NCBI RefSeq assembly: GCF_014192105.1
Contig: NZ_JACHXK010000013.1
Coordinates: 1-64,000 of the forward strand
Length of the DNA stretch: 64,000 bases
Direction: 5' to 3'
Source: Paenibacillus phyllosphaerae
GTDB lineage: Bacteria > Bacillota > Bacilli > Paenibacillales > Paenibacillaceae
Shown: positions 25,877 through 34,536 of the stretch, piece by piece
How positions within the stretch are numbered: the stretch's first letter is position 1
How the letters are laid out: every line of letters begins with the position of its first letter
Position numbers and translations under genes: made by a program
The notes under the pieces: model-generated
What the model was told of the DNA's origin: nothing
The model's input: the letters and a program-made list of their open reading frames with translations, nothing else
The model's database searches: none

Positions 25877-26398
25877 CTAATGTCTCGGCACTTGCGCCGC
25901 TAAGCGCTCCAGCGTGCCATCGAACGGAAACCGCCGCTGCGCAATCCGCAGCTGCAACCCCGCAAGCTCCGACCGCGCCCGCGCGATCAACGCCTCCGGA
26001 TAGCCGAACGCAATGCTGTGGCGCTCGAACTCATCCTCGTCGACTACGCGCCACTGGCCGTCTTCGCCGAGCAGATCGAGATCCAGGTCCACGAACGACA
26101 CGGCATTCTCGGCAATAATAGCCGGTTCATTGATGTTGCAATAATAATGGACGATGTTGCCGTCCCTGACGTCGGCGCTCACCGTGAACCAGTAGGCCGA
26201 GCTGAAGAACTCGATCGTCCAGCGGTCGATCGTGAAGACCTTCTGCTTCGTGTAATGATGAAGCTTGCGTCCCCGCTCGGCGAGCACGAAGACATGGGTA
26301 TCCGTTCGCTCGAGCAGCTGCGTCTCCCACTCGTAGTGGAGCCGGTCGCCGTATTTCAGGGCTTGAATAGTAATCTTGGGGAATGCTGACTGACTCAT
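25877..26398 (-). CDS. DUF402 domain protein (NtdP-like nucleotide phosphatase family)
   Basis: 173 aa. The sequence YEWETQLLERTDTHVFVLAE, HHYTKQKVFTIDRWTIEFF, RDGNIVHYYCNINEPA and VSFVDLDLDLLGEDGQWRVVDEDEFE follows DUF402 proteins, some of which (NtdP) hydrolyse nucleoside tri- and diphosphates. The acidic D-x-D-x-D run near 117-121 would bind metal. The frame extends to 26449, but ATG 26398 has GAAAGGAACG upstream. It begins 13 nt after the stop of the 869-aa gene and is likely co-transcribed with it. Similarity to NtdP is by motif only. Confidence 0.82.
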   Translation of the reverse strand: MSQSAFPKITIQALKYGDRLHYEWETQLLERTDTHVFVLAERGRKLHHYTKQKVFTIDRWTIEFFSSAYWFTVSADVRDGNIVHYYCNINEPAIIAENAVSFVDLDLDLLGEDGQWRVVDEDEFERHSIAFGYPEALIARARSELAGLQLRIAQRRFPFDGTLERLAAQVPRH

Positions 26399-26411
26399 GA
26401 TTCGTTCCTTT

Positions 26412-29021
26412 CTAATCCAGCTTAAGCGTATCTTCAACAAGGATACCATTAAGCTCAGGCTGCGGCACGTTCCCTCGCAGCTTCTCCGTCATCAGCGTCC
26501 CGAAATCATGGAATCGCCATACGCCGTCCACCAGCTTCAGGACCGCCTCCATATGGGCCGCTTGCCCGATCGCATAGAAAAGGTTCAGCGTGAACGTCAC
26601 TTGGATCGTATCCGGCGACACGAATCGGTAATCGATCGGCTCCCAAGCGAACTCGCGCAGCGGGTTCTGCTTGCGCTCTTCCTCGAATTCCCGCTTCATG
26701 ATCCGATAACCCGGATTCGCGCTGGCCTGCTCCAGGATGAGCCGCTGCAATCTGGGTTCATCCATACGTCCTTCCGGCAAATTAAGGCCTTCATCCAATC
26801 CGAGCGATTGCTCGAACAGATGCGAGTACCGGCTGACGATCTTATAGAGCGCCGCATATTCCTTCTCTACGTTTCGCAGCTCGACGATACGCAGCTCCTG
26901 ATGGACCGCGTCCACTTCGGCCTGCACCTCGAAGCGCTGACCGTCAAGTCCGGCGTGAGCAAGCAAGCGGTCCTCGTGAACGATGACGGGCGCATTGTCA
27001 TTCAATAGCCAATGGGCGGCGGTCTCCTCTTGTTCGCTTGCATCGGCGTAGCGGATTCGAAGCGGATAAGCCTCATGCTGATCCGTCACCGCATAGACGA
27101 GCACCGCACTATAATCTTTCTCGAAGCCCTTGTTAAATAGGAACGCGTTCGTGTGCAACAAGAGGATATCCATACCATCGAGCTCAATCCGCTCCATCTG
27201 CGCTTCTTCGTCTGGCTGACTCAGCGTCAGTTCCCCGGCATCCGGCAGCGGTCGGCTAACGCCCCGCTCATCGGTGTACGTCACCGAATAGCTGCCATGG
27301 TACTGGTTTTGCACGTCGTAGAGAAGCTTCACTTCATCCGCCTTCGACTTCAGCTGGATCTCACCGTAACGAGAAAATCCGGTTACTCGCAGTGCGCCTG
27401 GCTTACTTGACTGCACATAACGATCGGATTGCGTCCACCACGTCCAAGCTTCCACGCCGGTGTCTTCTAGAGGCGCAACCGGTAACCCGTCCTCGCTATC
27501 CGCAACGTGGTCCTGCATTTTGACATAGGCAAGCGAATCGCCTACGGTTCCCGCGTGCCGGGTGTACACGAGCCATTGATCGTTATGAATGACTGGCGCG
27601 GAACGCGCATTGCCCCAGTCATATTCCGGAACGGACGCCTTCCAGCGCCACTGCGCGGCCTTGCCGTCCCAGCGCATGACATAGCCGCCAATATCGGTGC
27701 CAAATTGCACATAAGCATCTCCCTGATGCACGCCGAATGCAACAGCCTCTGCCGGAGATTCCCACACGATGCGCTGGACATGATCGGCCAGCAGAACCGT
27801 TTCCCGATCCAGACCCTTTGCATACGCGCTAGCCGTCCGCAAGGAGGCAGATGAAGCTGCCCTCCGATAGGACAGCTGTTCGCCGGTTCGGACTTGGTAG
27901 AGCCAGTAGGCAATGTCCTTCTCGGATTCTGGTCGTGCAAGCCAGACGGACTCCGCGTCCGCCCAACCGAATACGTCCACCTGTCCGCGGCTCTTCGTAT
28001 CAGCGAAGTCCAACGTACGGACGAGCTGACCGTCCCGGTCATAGAAGCGGACACCTGCTGACGCATGACCGCTGTCCTCCATCAAGTAGAACATGCTGCC
28101 ATCCGCATTCCATACTGCGCGCGAGCTTGCTGCTGCGTTGTTCGGCCCTACTGGAATTGAGGCGATCGGCACAGCACGTACAATATCGAACAGCTCGACC
28201 TCACTTCCTGATGCGGTCTGCGCCAAGAAGCGCGTTAAGTCCGGCGACGGATCGATACGGTCTTGCGGATTGCCATCATCGGAATCCAAGTAAGCATCGT
28301 ACAGCCCCTCCCAAGCATGCTCGTACGGTCCTGCATTCATATGAACCATCTGCACGCGGCCACTTTGACTAGTGAGCATGATCTGATGAACGGATCCATC
28401 GTCTGCTCGCCTCTCATGAATGCCGACGATTCCGTCGCCTGAACGATCGCTCGCGAGACGCTCCTGCGCGAATAATCCGCTAGCGACCACTTCCTGAACG
28501 CCGGTGTCCAGACGGATCCGCACGATCTCGTAATCGATCCTTCCGCTTCCCCCTGCCGTTCTTATGAACCATCCAAATTGGTCGTTAAGCCGACGGATGG
28601 CGAACGCATCGCCGCTGCCGGTTATGGGTGTTTCATACAGCGGATAAACCTTATGCTCTCCCGTATCGGGATTGAGGACAACCGCGTCATAAGCCGTCCA
28701 CATCAGATTCCGCGCTCGTTCGCGCTCCTTTCGGACCACGGTATGTACAATTCTGCTGCCAATACTTGTCGTAGCCAGTACAACCGGCGCCTGCCGATTA
28801 TCGAACGTCACCGTGAACCCGCTATCTGAGCGAGCGATATGTACCATCAGCTGATCAAAATGCGTTAGCCCCGCCTCCTGCTCCGCTACCGGCTGCAAAC
28901 TCTCCGGTGCCTCAACCGCTACGGAAATGGATGTCTCCCGCTCCTCCCCAGCCGGCAGCAGGATAAGCGCAACGAGGAGCAAACTTCCCGCAATAACGAT
29001 GCTAAGCTGTCGTCCTGTCAT
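26412..29021 (-). CDS. Unrecognised 869-aa membrane-anchored or secreted protein
   Basis: I do not recognise a family. Residues 5-23 form a signal or anchor helix (LSIVIAGSLLLVALILLP) followed directly by a charged stalk. About 60-500 is rich in short beta-type stretches with repeated Asp/Gly turns (VWNADGSMFYLMEDSG; RFYDRDGQLVRTLDFAD), consistent with a beta-propeller-like fold. The last 130 residues (YRIMKREFEEERKQNPLREF onward) look like a small alpha/beta domain. Almost no cysteines. GGAGGTCAGGG precedes the ATG. First gene of a two-gene unit with the DUF402 protein. Confidence 0.75.
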   Translation of the reverse strand: MTGRQLSIVIAGSLLLVALILLPAGEERETSISVAVEAPESLQPVAEQEAGLTHFDQLMVHIARSDSGFTVTFDNRQAPVVLATTSIGSRIVHTVVRKERERARNLMWTAYDAVVLNPDTGEHKVYPLYETPITGSGDAFAIRRLNDQFGWFIRTAGGSGRIDYEIVRIRLDTGVQEVVASGLFAQERLASDRSGDGIVGIHERRADDGSVHQIMLTSQSGRVQMVHMNAGPYEHAWEGLYDAYLDSDDGNPQDRIDPSPDLTRFLAQTASGSEVELFDIVRAVPIASIPVGPNNAAASSRAVWNADGSMFYLMEDSGHASAGVRFYDRDGQLVRTLDFADTKSRGQVDVFGWADAESVWLARPESEKDIAYWLYQVRTGEQLSYRRAASSASLRTASAYAKGLDRETVLLADHVQRIVWESPAEAVAFGVHQGDAYVQFGTDIGGYVMRWDGKAAQWRWKASVPEYDWGNARSAPVIHNDQWLVYTRHAGTVGDSLAYVKMQDHVADSEDGLPVAPLEDTGVEAWTWWTQSDRYVQSSKPGALRVTGFSRYGEIQLKSKADEVKLLYDVQNQYHGSYSVTYTDERGVSRPLPDAGELTLSQPDEEAQMERIELDGMDILLLHTNAFLFNKGFEKDYSAVLVYAVTDQHEAYPLRIRYADASEQEETAAHWLLNDNAPVIVHEDRLLAHAGLDGQRFEVQAEVDAVHQELRIVELRNVEKEYAALYKIVSRYSHLFEQSLGLDEGLNLPEGRMDEPRLQRLILEQASANPGYRIMKREFEEERKQNPLREFAWEPIDYRFVSPDTIQVTFTLNLFYAIGQAAHMEAVLKLVDGVWRFHDFGTLMTEKLRGNVPQPELNGILVEDTLKLD

Positions 29022-29130
29022 CCCTGACCTCCTTGCGTTGGATCCGACTTCCTACTTGACGCTTAGTATTTCCAAATAGTTACACCTACCATCTCAGCCC
29101 GCTTCCGTTACCGAAACTTTCGCCCAACGC

Positions 29131-29161
29131 GAAAAGCCGACCCGAATCACTCGGGTCGGCT
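29131..29161 (-). terminator. Terminator of the beta-mannosidase gene
   Basis: AGCCGACCCGA (29135-29145) pairs with TCGGGTCGGCT (29151-29161), perfect 11-bp stem with a 5-nt loop; on the minus strand TTTTC follows. Confidence 0.85.
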
Positions 29162-29189
29162 CAGGTTCGCCTATGCCGTTGCTGCCGAC

Positions 29190-31745
29190 TTATGCGTTAA
29201 CGAGCGAGTTAATAAAATCTGCCATCGAACGAACTTCGATCGTCCCCGGGGAAGCCGGCGCGAATGCCGCTGCGCCGTCTTGGCGGGCTTGGAATCCGAC
29301 CGTCACCGGAACGCCCGGGACGAGGTCGAAGAAGTTGTCGCTGAAGATCCCTTCGGCTTCCGAAGCGATCCACACCTGCTTGGCCAACACATCGGTCGTC
29401 AGCGTAAACTGCGTGCCGCCGCTGCCTGCCACCTCGGTAATCCGGATCGTCGGCGCCGCAAGCTTGATGTCTTTGGCAGGCACGAAGTAGTGTTCCTTAC
29501 GGTCCAGTTCCTCGCCGCCTTGTTTCAGCACGGCCTGCAACAGCACGCTGCCCGGCTCGCGGCCTTCCAGCAGTTCTTCCACGGTAAGCGAAGCGACCTG
29601 CTGTGCCGAATTCGCCGCAGCTTCAGCCGCGATCGCAACCGTCTTCAGCACTTCGCCGCTGAAGGTTAGCACTTGAACGTCAATCGTGCCGGAGATCGGT
29701 GCCAGCAAATCGGTGATGACGTGGAAGTTCACATGCGTCCCGCTCGTGCCGTCGATGGACAACGATACGTCCTTGAAGCTGCGTTTGGCATGATATTGCA
29801 TCGCCTTCCATCGGCCATAGTAGTCGACGCCGGCCCATGAAGCAACCGGCCAGCAGTCGTTCATCTGCCAGTACAGCGTCCCCATGCAGAAGTCCTTGCG
29901 GCGGCGGTGCGCTTCGATCGCGGAACGCATCGCATCTGCTTGCAGCAGCTGGCTCATGTACAGGAACGACGGGAAATCCTTCGGCTCCGGCAAGTACATA
30001 TCCATGTATTCCTTGATCAGGCTGTTGCCGCGCCCGTTCTTCTGATGCGCCAGCATCACCTCGGACTCCAGCGCCAAGTCGCTCTCTTCCGCATACTCGC
30101 GCACGGTCTTGTATTCCGGGAACGACTGGAAGCCGTATTCGCTCATGAAGCGTCCGATATGAACGTTGTAGTTCTCGAGCGGCTCGACCGCATGCCAGAC
30201 GCCCCAGTAGTGGATATCGCCACTAGTCGACGAATTGGTAGCATGCTGCGACGCATCGCCGGTCAGTGCCTGCATAGGCGAGGATGGCCAGTAGTCGGTT
30301 CCGGCTATCATCTTGTTCACGGCCTCAGGCAAAATGCGATGGAAGATCGCTTCATAATCCGCCCACATCTTCTCGCGCTGCTCCGGCGTATACAGCTGCT
30401 TCCAGCCCCAGCCGATGTTCTCGTCGTAATTCCCCCATGCGATATCGATCTCGTTATTGCCGCACCAGAGCGCGACCGACGGGTGGTTGCGCAGGCGCTT
30501 CACGTTCTCTTCGGCCTCCAGGCGGACATTCTCCAGGAACGCCTCGTCTCCAGGATACATGCTGCAAGCGAACATGAAGTCCTGCCAGACGAGCATGCCG
30601 TATTCGTCGCACAGCTCATAGAACATCCGGTCTTCATAGATTCCGCCGCCCCAGACGCGAAGCATGTTCATGTTGGATTCGGCGGCAGTCGCGATCTCGT
30701 GGCGGTAGCGCGCATACGTAATCTCGGTCAGGAAGCTGTCGTTGGGAATGTGGTTCGCCCCTTTGGCAAACACCGGCACCCCGTTCACTTCAAAATAGAA
30801 CGACGTGCCGTGCGCATCCTTCTCGCGGACGACGCGGATGCTGCGCAGGCCGGTACGAATCGACTTCGACGCCCGAACCGTCTCGCCTTCAGCCAGCGAG
30901 GCTTCGAAGGAGTACAGATGCGCGTCGCCTAAGCCGCGGGACCACCACAGCTTCGGATTCGCAAGGTCTGCCTGCAGTTCGACCTTGTTCGCGCCGGCGC
31001 TAAGTTTGACCTCGCGCTCCCACGCGTAGCCGTCTGCGGCAAGGCGCAGCGTTCCTTCCCAAGCGGTCTCGGATTCAATCTCCACGATTGCGGTAAAGTT
31101 CGCGTTAGCTGCTGTTATGTTGTCTTGGCGGATATAGATATCGGTAATGCGCGTATCCGACCAGCCTTCGAGACGAACTTCGCGCCAGATGCCGCTTGTG
31201 ACGAAACGCGGTCCCCAATCCCAGCCGTAGTGATATGGCGCCTTACGGGCAAAAATACTCACTTTCTTGTCGCCAAGCTCCCCAACGTCCGACTGATCGT
31301 TCGACGCCGGCAGCGCGTAGCCCAGCTGCTCAAGCTTCGGCAGATCCTGCTGGATCGGCGAGCGGAAGCGGATATGCGCGACATTGCCTTCGCACTTAAG
31401 AAGATCTTTCACATCCGCCTTCCAGGTGCGGAACATATTGTCTGCGGAGATGACCCGCGTGCCGTTGATCGAGACGTCCGCATACGTGTCCAGACCGTCG
31501 AAAACAAGTTCAAGGCGCGATTGCGCGAATAATTCCTGCGGCACATCGAAAGCGGCCGTATATTCCCAATCCTTCTTGTCGATCCATTGGACCAGGCGTT
31601 CATTCGTTCCGTAGAACGGATTCGGTATCCGGTCGTTCTTGAGCAGATCGGTATGCACACAGCCTGGTACTTGGGCCGGCAGCCACTCTTGCTCGTCACA
31701 GGCTTTGAATGTCCAGGCATCAAGCTTCAAATTAAGTTCGCTCAT
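29190..31745 (-). CDS. Beta-mannosidase, glycoside hydrolase family 2
   Basis: 851 aa GH2 enzyme expected to remove terminal beta-mannose from manno-oligosaccharides or glycans. The N-terminal sugar-binding domain (WLPAQVPGCVHTDLLKNDRIPNP) and RKAPYHYGWDWGPR (168-180) are typical of beta-mannosidases. Acid/base Glu432 lies in WCGNNEIDIAWG and nucleophile Glu536 in FMSEYGFQSFPE. No signal peptide, so it acts on imported sugars. GGGAGGTTAC precedes the ATG. Monocistronic, with a long imperfect palindrome in the upstream region (31808-31855) that could bind a sugar-responsive repressor. Confidence 0.93.
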   Translation of the reverse strand: MSELNLKLDAWTFKACDEQEWLPAQVPGCVHTDLLKNDRIPNPFYGTNERLVQWIDKKDWEYTAAFDVPQELFAQSRLELVFDGLDTYADVSINGTRVISADNMFRTWKADVKDLLKCEGNVAHIRFRSPIQQDLPKLEQLGYALPASNDQSDVGELGDKKVSIFARKAPYHYGWDWGPRFVTSGIWREVRLEGWSDTRITDIYIRQDNITAANANFTAIVEIESETAWEGTLRLAADGYAWEREVKLSAGANKVELQADLANPKLWWSRGLGDAHLYSFEASLAEGETVRASKSIRTGLRSIRVVREKDAHGTSFYFEVNGVPVFAKGANHIPNDSFLTEITYARYRHEIATAAESNMNMLRVWGGGIYEDRMFYELCDEYGMLVWQDFMFACSMYPGDEAFLENVRLEAEENVKRLRNHPSVALWCGNNEIDIAWGNYDENIGWGWKQLYTPEQREKMWADYEAIFHRILPEAVNKMIAGTDYWPSSPMQALTGDASQHATNSSTSGDIHYWGVWHAVEPLENYNVHIGRFMSEYGFQSFPEYKTVREYAEESDLALESEVMLAHQKNGRGNSLIKEYMDMYLPEPKDFPSFLYMSQLLQADAMRSAIEAHRRRKDFCMGTLYWQMNDCWPVASWAGVDYYGRWKAMQYHAKRSFKDVSLSIDGTSGTHVNFHVITDLLAPISGTIDVQVLTFSGEVLKTVAIAAEAAANSAQQVASLTVEELLEGREPGSVLLQAVLKQGGEELDRKEHYFVPAKDIKLAAPTIRITEVAGSGGTQFTLTTDVLAKQVWIASEAEGIFSDNFFDLVPGVPVTVGFQARQDGAAAFAPASPGTIEVRSMADFINSLVNA

Positions 31746-31807
31746 CCTTTGTAACCTCCCTAATTTCCTATCCTCATGTATGAGACCTTATTATTCAAAC
31801 CATTTCG

Positions 31808-31855
31808 TTAGGTTAAACTACTACCATTTTAACAAAAAGTAGGTTTACTTCCTAA
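31808..31855. promoter_or_regulatory. Imperfect inverted repeat upstream of beta-mannosidase
   Basis: TTAGG and TTAAACTACT (31808-31822) mirror AGTAGGTTTA (31838-31847) and CCTAA (31851-31855), in an AT-rich stretch about 65-110 bp before the mannosidase start. The form suggests an operator for a LacI- or GntR-type regulator. No regulator gene is adjacent. The rest of 31856-32010 holds no gene. Confidence 0.4.
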
Positions 31856-32010
31856 TAGTTTTTTGCTAACTTCCATAACTTTTTAGTCTTCGTTTGGCAT
31901 GAAATTAGGTTGGCCCAAGAAAAGCGCTCGAATAAGACGAACAAGCCGGCGGAATATCCGATGGTTCAGGTGCATTTCATCCCGGGAATAGAAGGCGTAA
32001 CTTCTCCATT

Positions 32011-32060
32011 CCTGCGTCTTTACGCAGGAAAGACGCTTCCCCAATCAGAAGCGTCTTTCC
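32011..32060 (-). terminator. Double hairpin terminator after cysK
   Basis: GAAGCGTCTTTCC (32048-32060) pairs perfectly with GGAAAGACGCTTC (32027-32039), a 13-bp stem with an 8-nt loop. A second hairpin CCTGCGT/ACGCAGG (32011-32028) follows on the minus strand. Confidence 0.75.
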
Positions 32061-32072
32061 TTCGCGTCGATC

Positions 32073-33005
32073 CTATTCTTCTTTGAATAACGGCGTGGAC
32101 AAATAACGTTCGCCCGTATCCGGCAGCATCACGACAATCGTTTTGCCATGATTCTCGGGACGCTTCGCCAGTTGCATCGCGGCGAACACCGCGGCGCCCG
32201 AAGAGATGCCGACCAGGAGCCCTTCCTTACGGCCGAGCTGGCGCGCGGTTTCCATCGCCTCTTCATTGCCGACCGTTACGATCTCGTCGACGACCGTGCG
32301 ATCGAAATTGCCCGGCACGAAGCCTGCGCCGATGCCTTGAATCTGATGGGCGCCACGCTGGCCGCCCGATAGGACCGGGGAGTCCGTCGGTTCGACCGCG
32401 ATGACTTGAAGCGACGGATTCAGCTCCTTCAATCTGCCGCCGGCGCCGGAGATCGTGCCGCCCGTACCTACGCCTGCGACGAATATATCGACCGTTCCAT
32501 CCGTATCGCGCCATATTTCCTCGGCCGTCGTCTCCCGGTGAATCTGCGGGTTTGCCGGATTCTCGAACTGCTGCGGAATGAACGCATTGGGGATCTCGGC
32601 CGCGAGCTCCTCGGCTTTGCGAATCGCGCCAGCCATGCCTTCCTGCGCCGGCGTGAGCACCAGCTCGACGCCAAGCGCGGTGAGCAGCTTCCTGCGCTCG
32701 ATGCTGAACGATTCTGGCAGCGTAATGATCAGCTTATAGCCGAGTGCCGCCGCGGCGAAAGCAAGCCCGATGCCGGTATTGCCGCTCGTCGGCTCGATGA
32801 GGACGGAGTCCTTCTTCAGCAGGCCGCGCTGCTCGGCATCCTTGATCATTGCGTAGCCGATCCGGTCCTTCACGCTGCCCGCGGGATTGAAGTATTCCAG
32901 CTTAGCAACCAGATTCGCCTGTATATGTTGGCTTTCGCCGAAGTTAGACAGTTTGAGCAGCGGGGTATTCCCGATCAACTCCGTTAAATTTTGTGCGATA
33001 CGCAA
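32073..33005 (-). CDS. cysK: Cysteine synthase (O-acetylserine sulfhydrylase)
   Basis: 310 aa PLP enzyme making cysteine from O-acetylserine and sulfide. PLP Lys46 in [11 protein letters not shown], phosphate-binding and substrate loop [10 protein letters not shown] (73-82), and [12 protein letters not shown] near residue 175. A GTG at 33014 is in frame, but TTG 33005 is chosen: GAGGTGA lies 5 nt upstream and the resulting N-terminus ([15 protein letters not shown]) matches CysK proteins, whose usual length is about 308. No S-box or T-box leader is visible. Confidence 0.93.
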   Translation of the reverse strand: MRIAQNLTELIGNTPLLKLSNFGESQHIQANLVAKLEYFNPAGSVKDRIGYAMIKDAEQRGLLKKDSVLIEPTSGNTGIGLAFAAAALGYKLIITLPESFSIERRKLLTALGVELVLTPAQEGMAGAIRKAEELAAEIPNAFIPQQFENPANPQIHRETTAEEIWRDTDGTVDIFVAGVGTGGTISGAGGRLKELNPSLQVIAVEPTDSPVLSGGQRGAHQIQGIGAGFVPGNFDRTVVDEIVTVGNEEAMETARQLGRKEGLLVGISSGAAVFAAMQLAKRPENHGKTIVVMLPDTGERYLSTPLFKEE

Positions 33006-33261
33006 ACCAATCACCTCTATAATCTGTTAATCCTATCTGTTAACTTAGCGCCCCACCACTATACCATGAAAGGTTTTCAAGCCACAAATTACAGCATCTC
33101 CCGCAACTCTGCTTTCAATGCTCGAACCGTTTGGAGAAAGATAACCGCTGCTACTGGAAGCGAAGCGGCCATTCGCAAGCATTACCTAACGAATAGCTGG
33201 CTCAACCGTACAAGCTCCGGTATAATGCACGGAATAAGGATAGCTAAGGAGATGGACCTTG

Positions 33262-33882
33262 ATGAAACTACTCTTGTTAGGCGCTACCGGACGCGTCGGG
33301 CAGCACCTGCTGAAGCTCGCGCTTGCCGAAGGCCACGAAGTCACCGCGCTTGTAAGAGCGCCGGACAAGCTGCCTCAAGCCGAGGAGCGATTAACGATTA
33401 TAGAAGGAAATGTGCTGGAAGCGGCCAAGCTTATGGCGGCGACTCAAGGGGCGGACGCCGTGCTTAGCGCGCTTAATACCGACGGCGGCGAGTTGCTGTC
33501 CCAAGCTGCGCCTCTCCTGATCGAGACGATGAACCAATGCGGAATGAAGCGGATCATCACGATTGGCACCGCGGGCATTCTCGACAGTACGGCCGAGCCG
33601 GGCCTGCTCCGCTATCAATCGAGCGAGTCCAGGCGAACGCTGACGCGGGCAGCGGAAGAGCATCACCGGTTTTATCTGGCGCTGGCGCAATCCGGACTTG
33701 ATTGGACGATCGTATGCCCGACCTACTTGCCCGATGGCGAATACACCGGCGTCTATCGTATCGCTCGCAATAGACTGCCCGAAGAAGGGAAACAAATTTC
33801 GGTTCCGGATACCGCCGAATTTGCTTTCCAGCAGCTTCAGAGCACGGATTTTCTCGCTGCTCGAGTCGGAATTGCGTACTAA
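33262..33882 (+). CDS. NAD(P)-binding protein of the atypical SDR (NmrA/YwnB-like) type
   Basis: 206 aa single Rossmann domain. The nucleotide loop GATGRVGQHLLK is at residues 7-18 and LVRAPDKL follows strand 2, suggesting NADP(H). There is no classical YxxxK pair, consistent with atypical SDRs such as flavin reductase/YwnB-like proteins. AAGGAG lies 9 nt before ATG 33262; a TTG directly upstream is in frame but less likely. Function unknown; ended by the terminator at 33899. Confidence 0.88.
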   Translation: MKLLLLGATGRVGQHLLKLALAEGHEVTALVRAPDKLPQAEERLTIIEGNVLEAAKLMAATQGADAVLSALNTDGGELLSQAAPLLIETMNQCGMKRIITIGTAGILDSTAEPGLLRYQSSESRRTLTRAAEEHHRFYLALAQSGLDWTIVCPTYLPDGEYTGVYRIARNRLPEEGKQISVPDTAEFAFQQLQSTDFLAARVGIAY

Positions 33883-33898
33883 GATAAAGACAGGCTAC

Positions 33899-33963
33899 GG
33901 CGGGAGCAGTCGAATCAAGAGCGGCTATAGCTCGGAAAGATCCGCTATTCCCGCCTCTTTTTT
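33899..33963 (+). terminator. Intrinsic terminator after the NAD(P)-binding gene
   Basis: GGCGGGA (33899-33905) pairs with TCCCGCC (33949-33955), with AGCGG/CCGCT inside, followed by TCTTTTTT. Confidence 0.85.
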
Positions 33964-34140
33964 GCCTGGCAAATGGAACAAGTGGCTGATACTATGTTCG
34001 AAGGCATGACGCGCGTTTCATTCCGATGAGACACGCGAGATAAATAGTCCTGAAACGTATTCTTTTTTGTAAATTCAAAAACTTGAAAAACACCTATTGC
34101 TTTTTCATCACAGTAGTCGTATGATTAAGTCATCAAGAGG

Positions 34141-34158
34141 TTGTGAAATTAATCACAA
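34141..34158. promoter_or_regulatory. Fnr/Rex-like palindrome 1
   Basis: TTGTGAAATTAATCACAA fits TGTGA-N6-TCACA (Fnr/CRP) and differs by one base from the Rex consensus TTGTGAA-N4-TTCACAA. Confidence 0.6.
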
Positions 34159-34437
34159 GCAAGTAGCAGCCGACAATAAGCAGTACGATCGAGCGGCAAG
34201 CAAGCGGCAAGCGAGTATTAATCTTCGATCGCTAAGCAGCAAGACAGCACGGTAGTAACTATCAGCTCCCTGCACGCGATAGCAAGTTTAGCCAACGTGC
34301 CGCCGCATAATCAGTCATCGAATGGCAGAACAATAAGCCAACTGCTGCAACTAGCCCGCATTTAAAACCAGAATCGGGCGTGATGAGGCAGGTACTTATC
34401 GCCTTCTTCCTCTGCCGGTAACGAACTATACCTTAGA

Positions 34438-34455
34438 TTGTGAATTAAATCACAA
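34438..34455. promoter_or_regulatory. Fnr/Rex-like palindrome 2
   Basis: TTGTGAATTAAATCACAA, same consensus as palindrome 1, centred 37 bp upstream of palindrome 3. Confidence 0.6.
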
Positions 34456-34474
34456 CCATTGCTTACTGGCTACT

Positions 34475-34492
34475 TTGTGAATTTAATCACAT
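34475..34492. promoter_or_regulatory. Fnr/Rex-like palindrome 3
   Basis: TTGTGAATTTAATCACAT, centred about 53 bp before the start codon of the NADH oxidase and next to TAATAT (34494-34499), a possible -10 element. Such overlap would favour repression (Rex) over activation (Fnr), but this cannot be decided from sequence. Confidence 0.6.
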
Positions 34493-34536
34493 TTAATATG
34501 AAATCCATTGATTATTCATCCTAGGAGGAATTAACT

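Larger units (their letters stand above)
33964..34536. other. Long gene-free leader upstream of the NADH oxidase
   Basis: About 570 bp with no convincing ORF. It holds a partial relic of the structured repeat (GCGCGTTTCATTCCG at about 34012) and three Fnr/Rex-like palindromes listed separately. The first palindrome lies 280 bp upstream of the second, so an untranslated transcript or a second promoter may lie between. Confidence 0.6.

Noticed and set aside
33006..33261. S-box or T-box leader for cysK
   Set aside because: Neither the GNTGGNACCGCG T-box core nor S-box motifs are present in the upstream bases.
34141..34492. The three palindromes as CcpA cre sites
   Set aside because: They lack the TGWAAN-CG-NTNWCA core; the TGTGA/TCACA form is Fnr/Rex/CRP-like.
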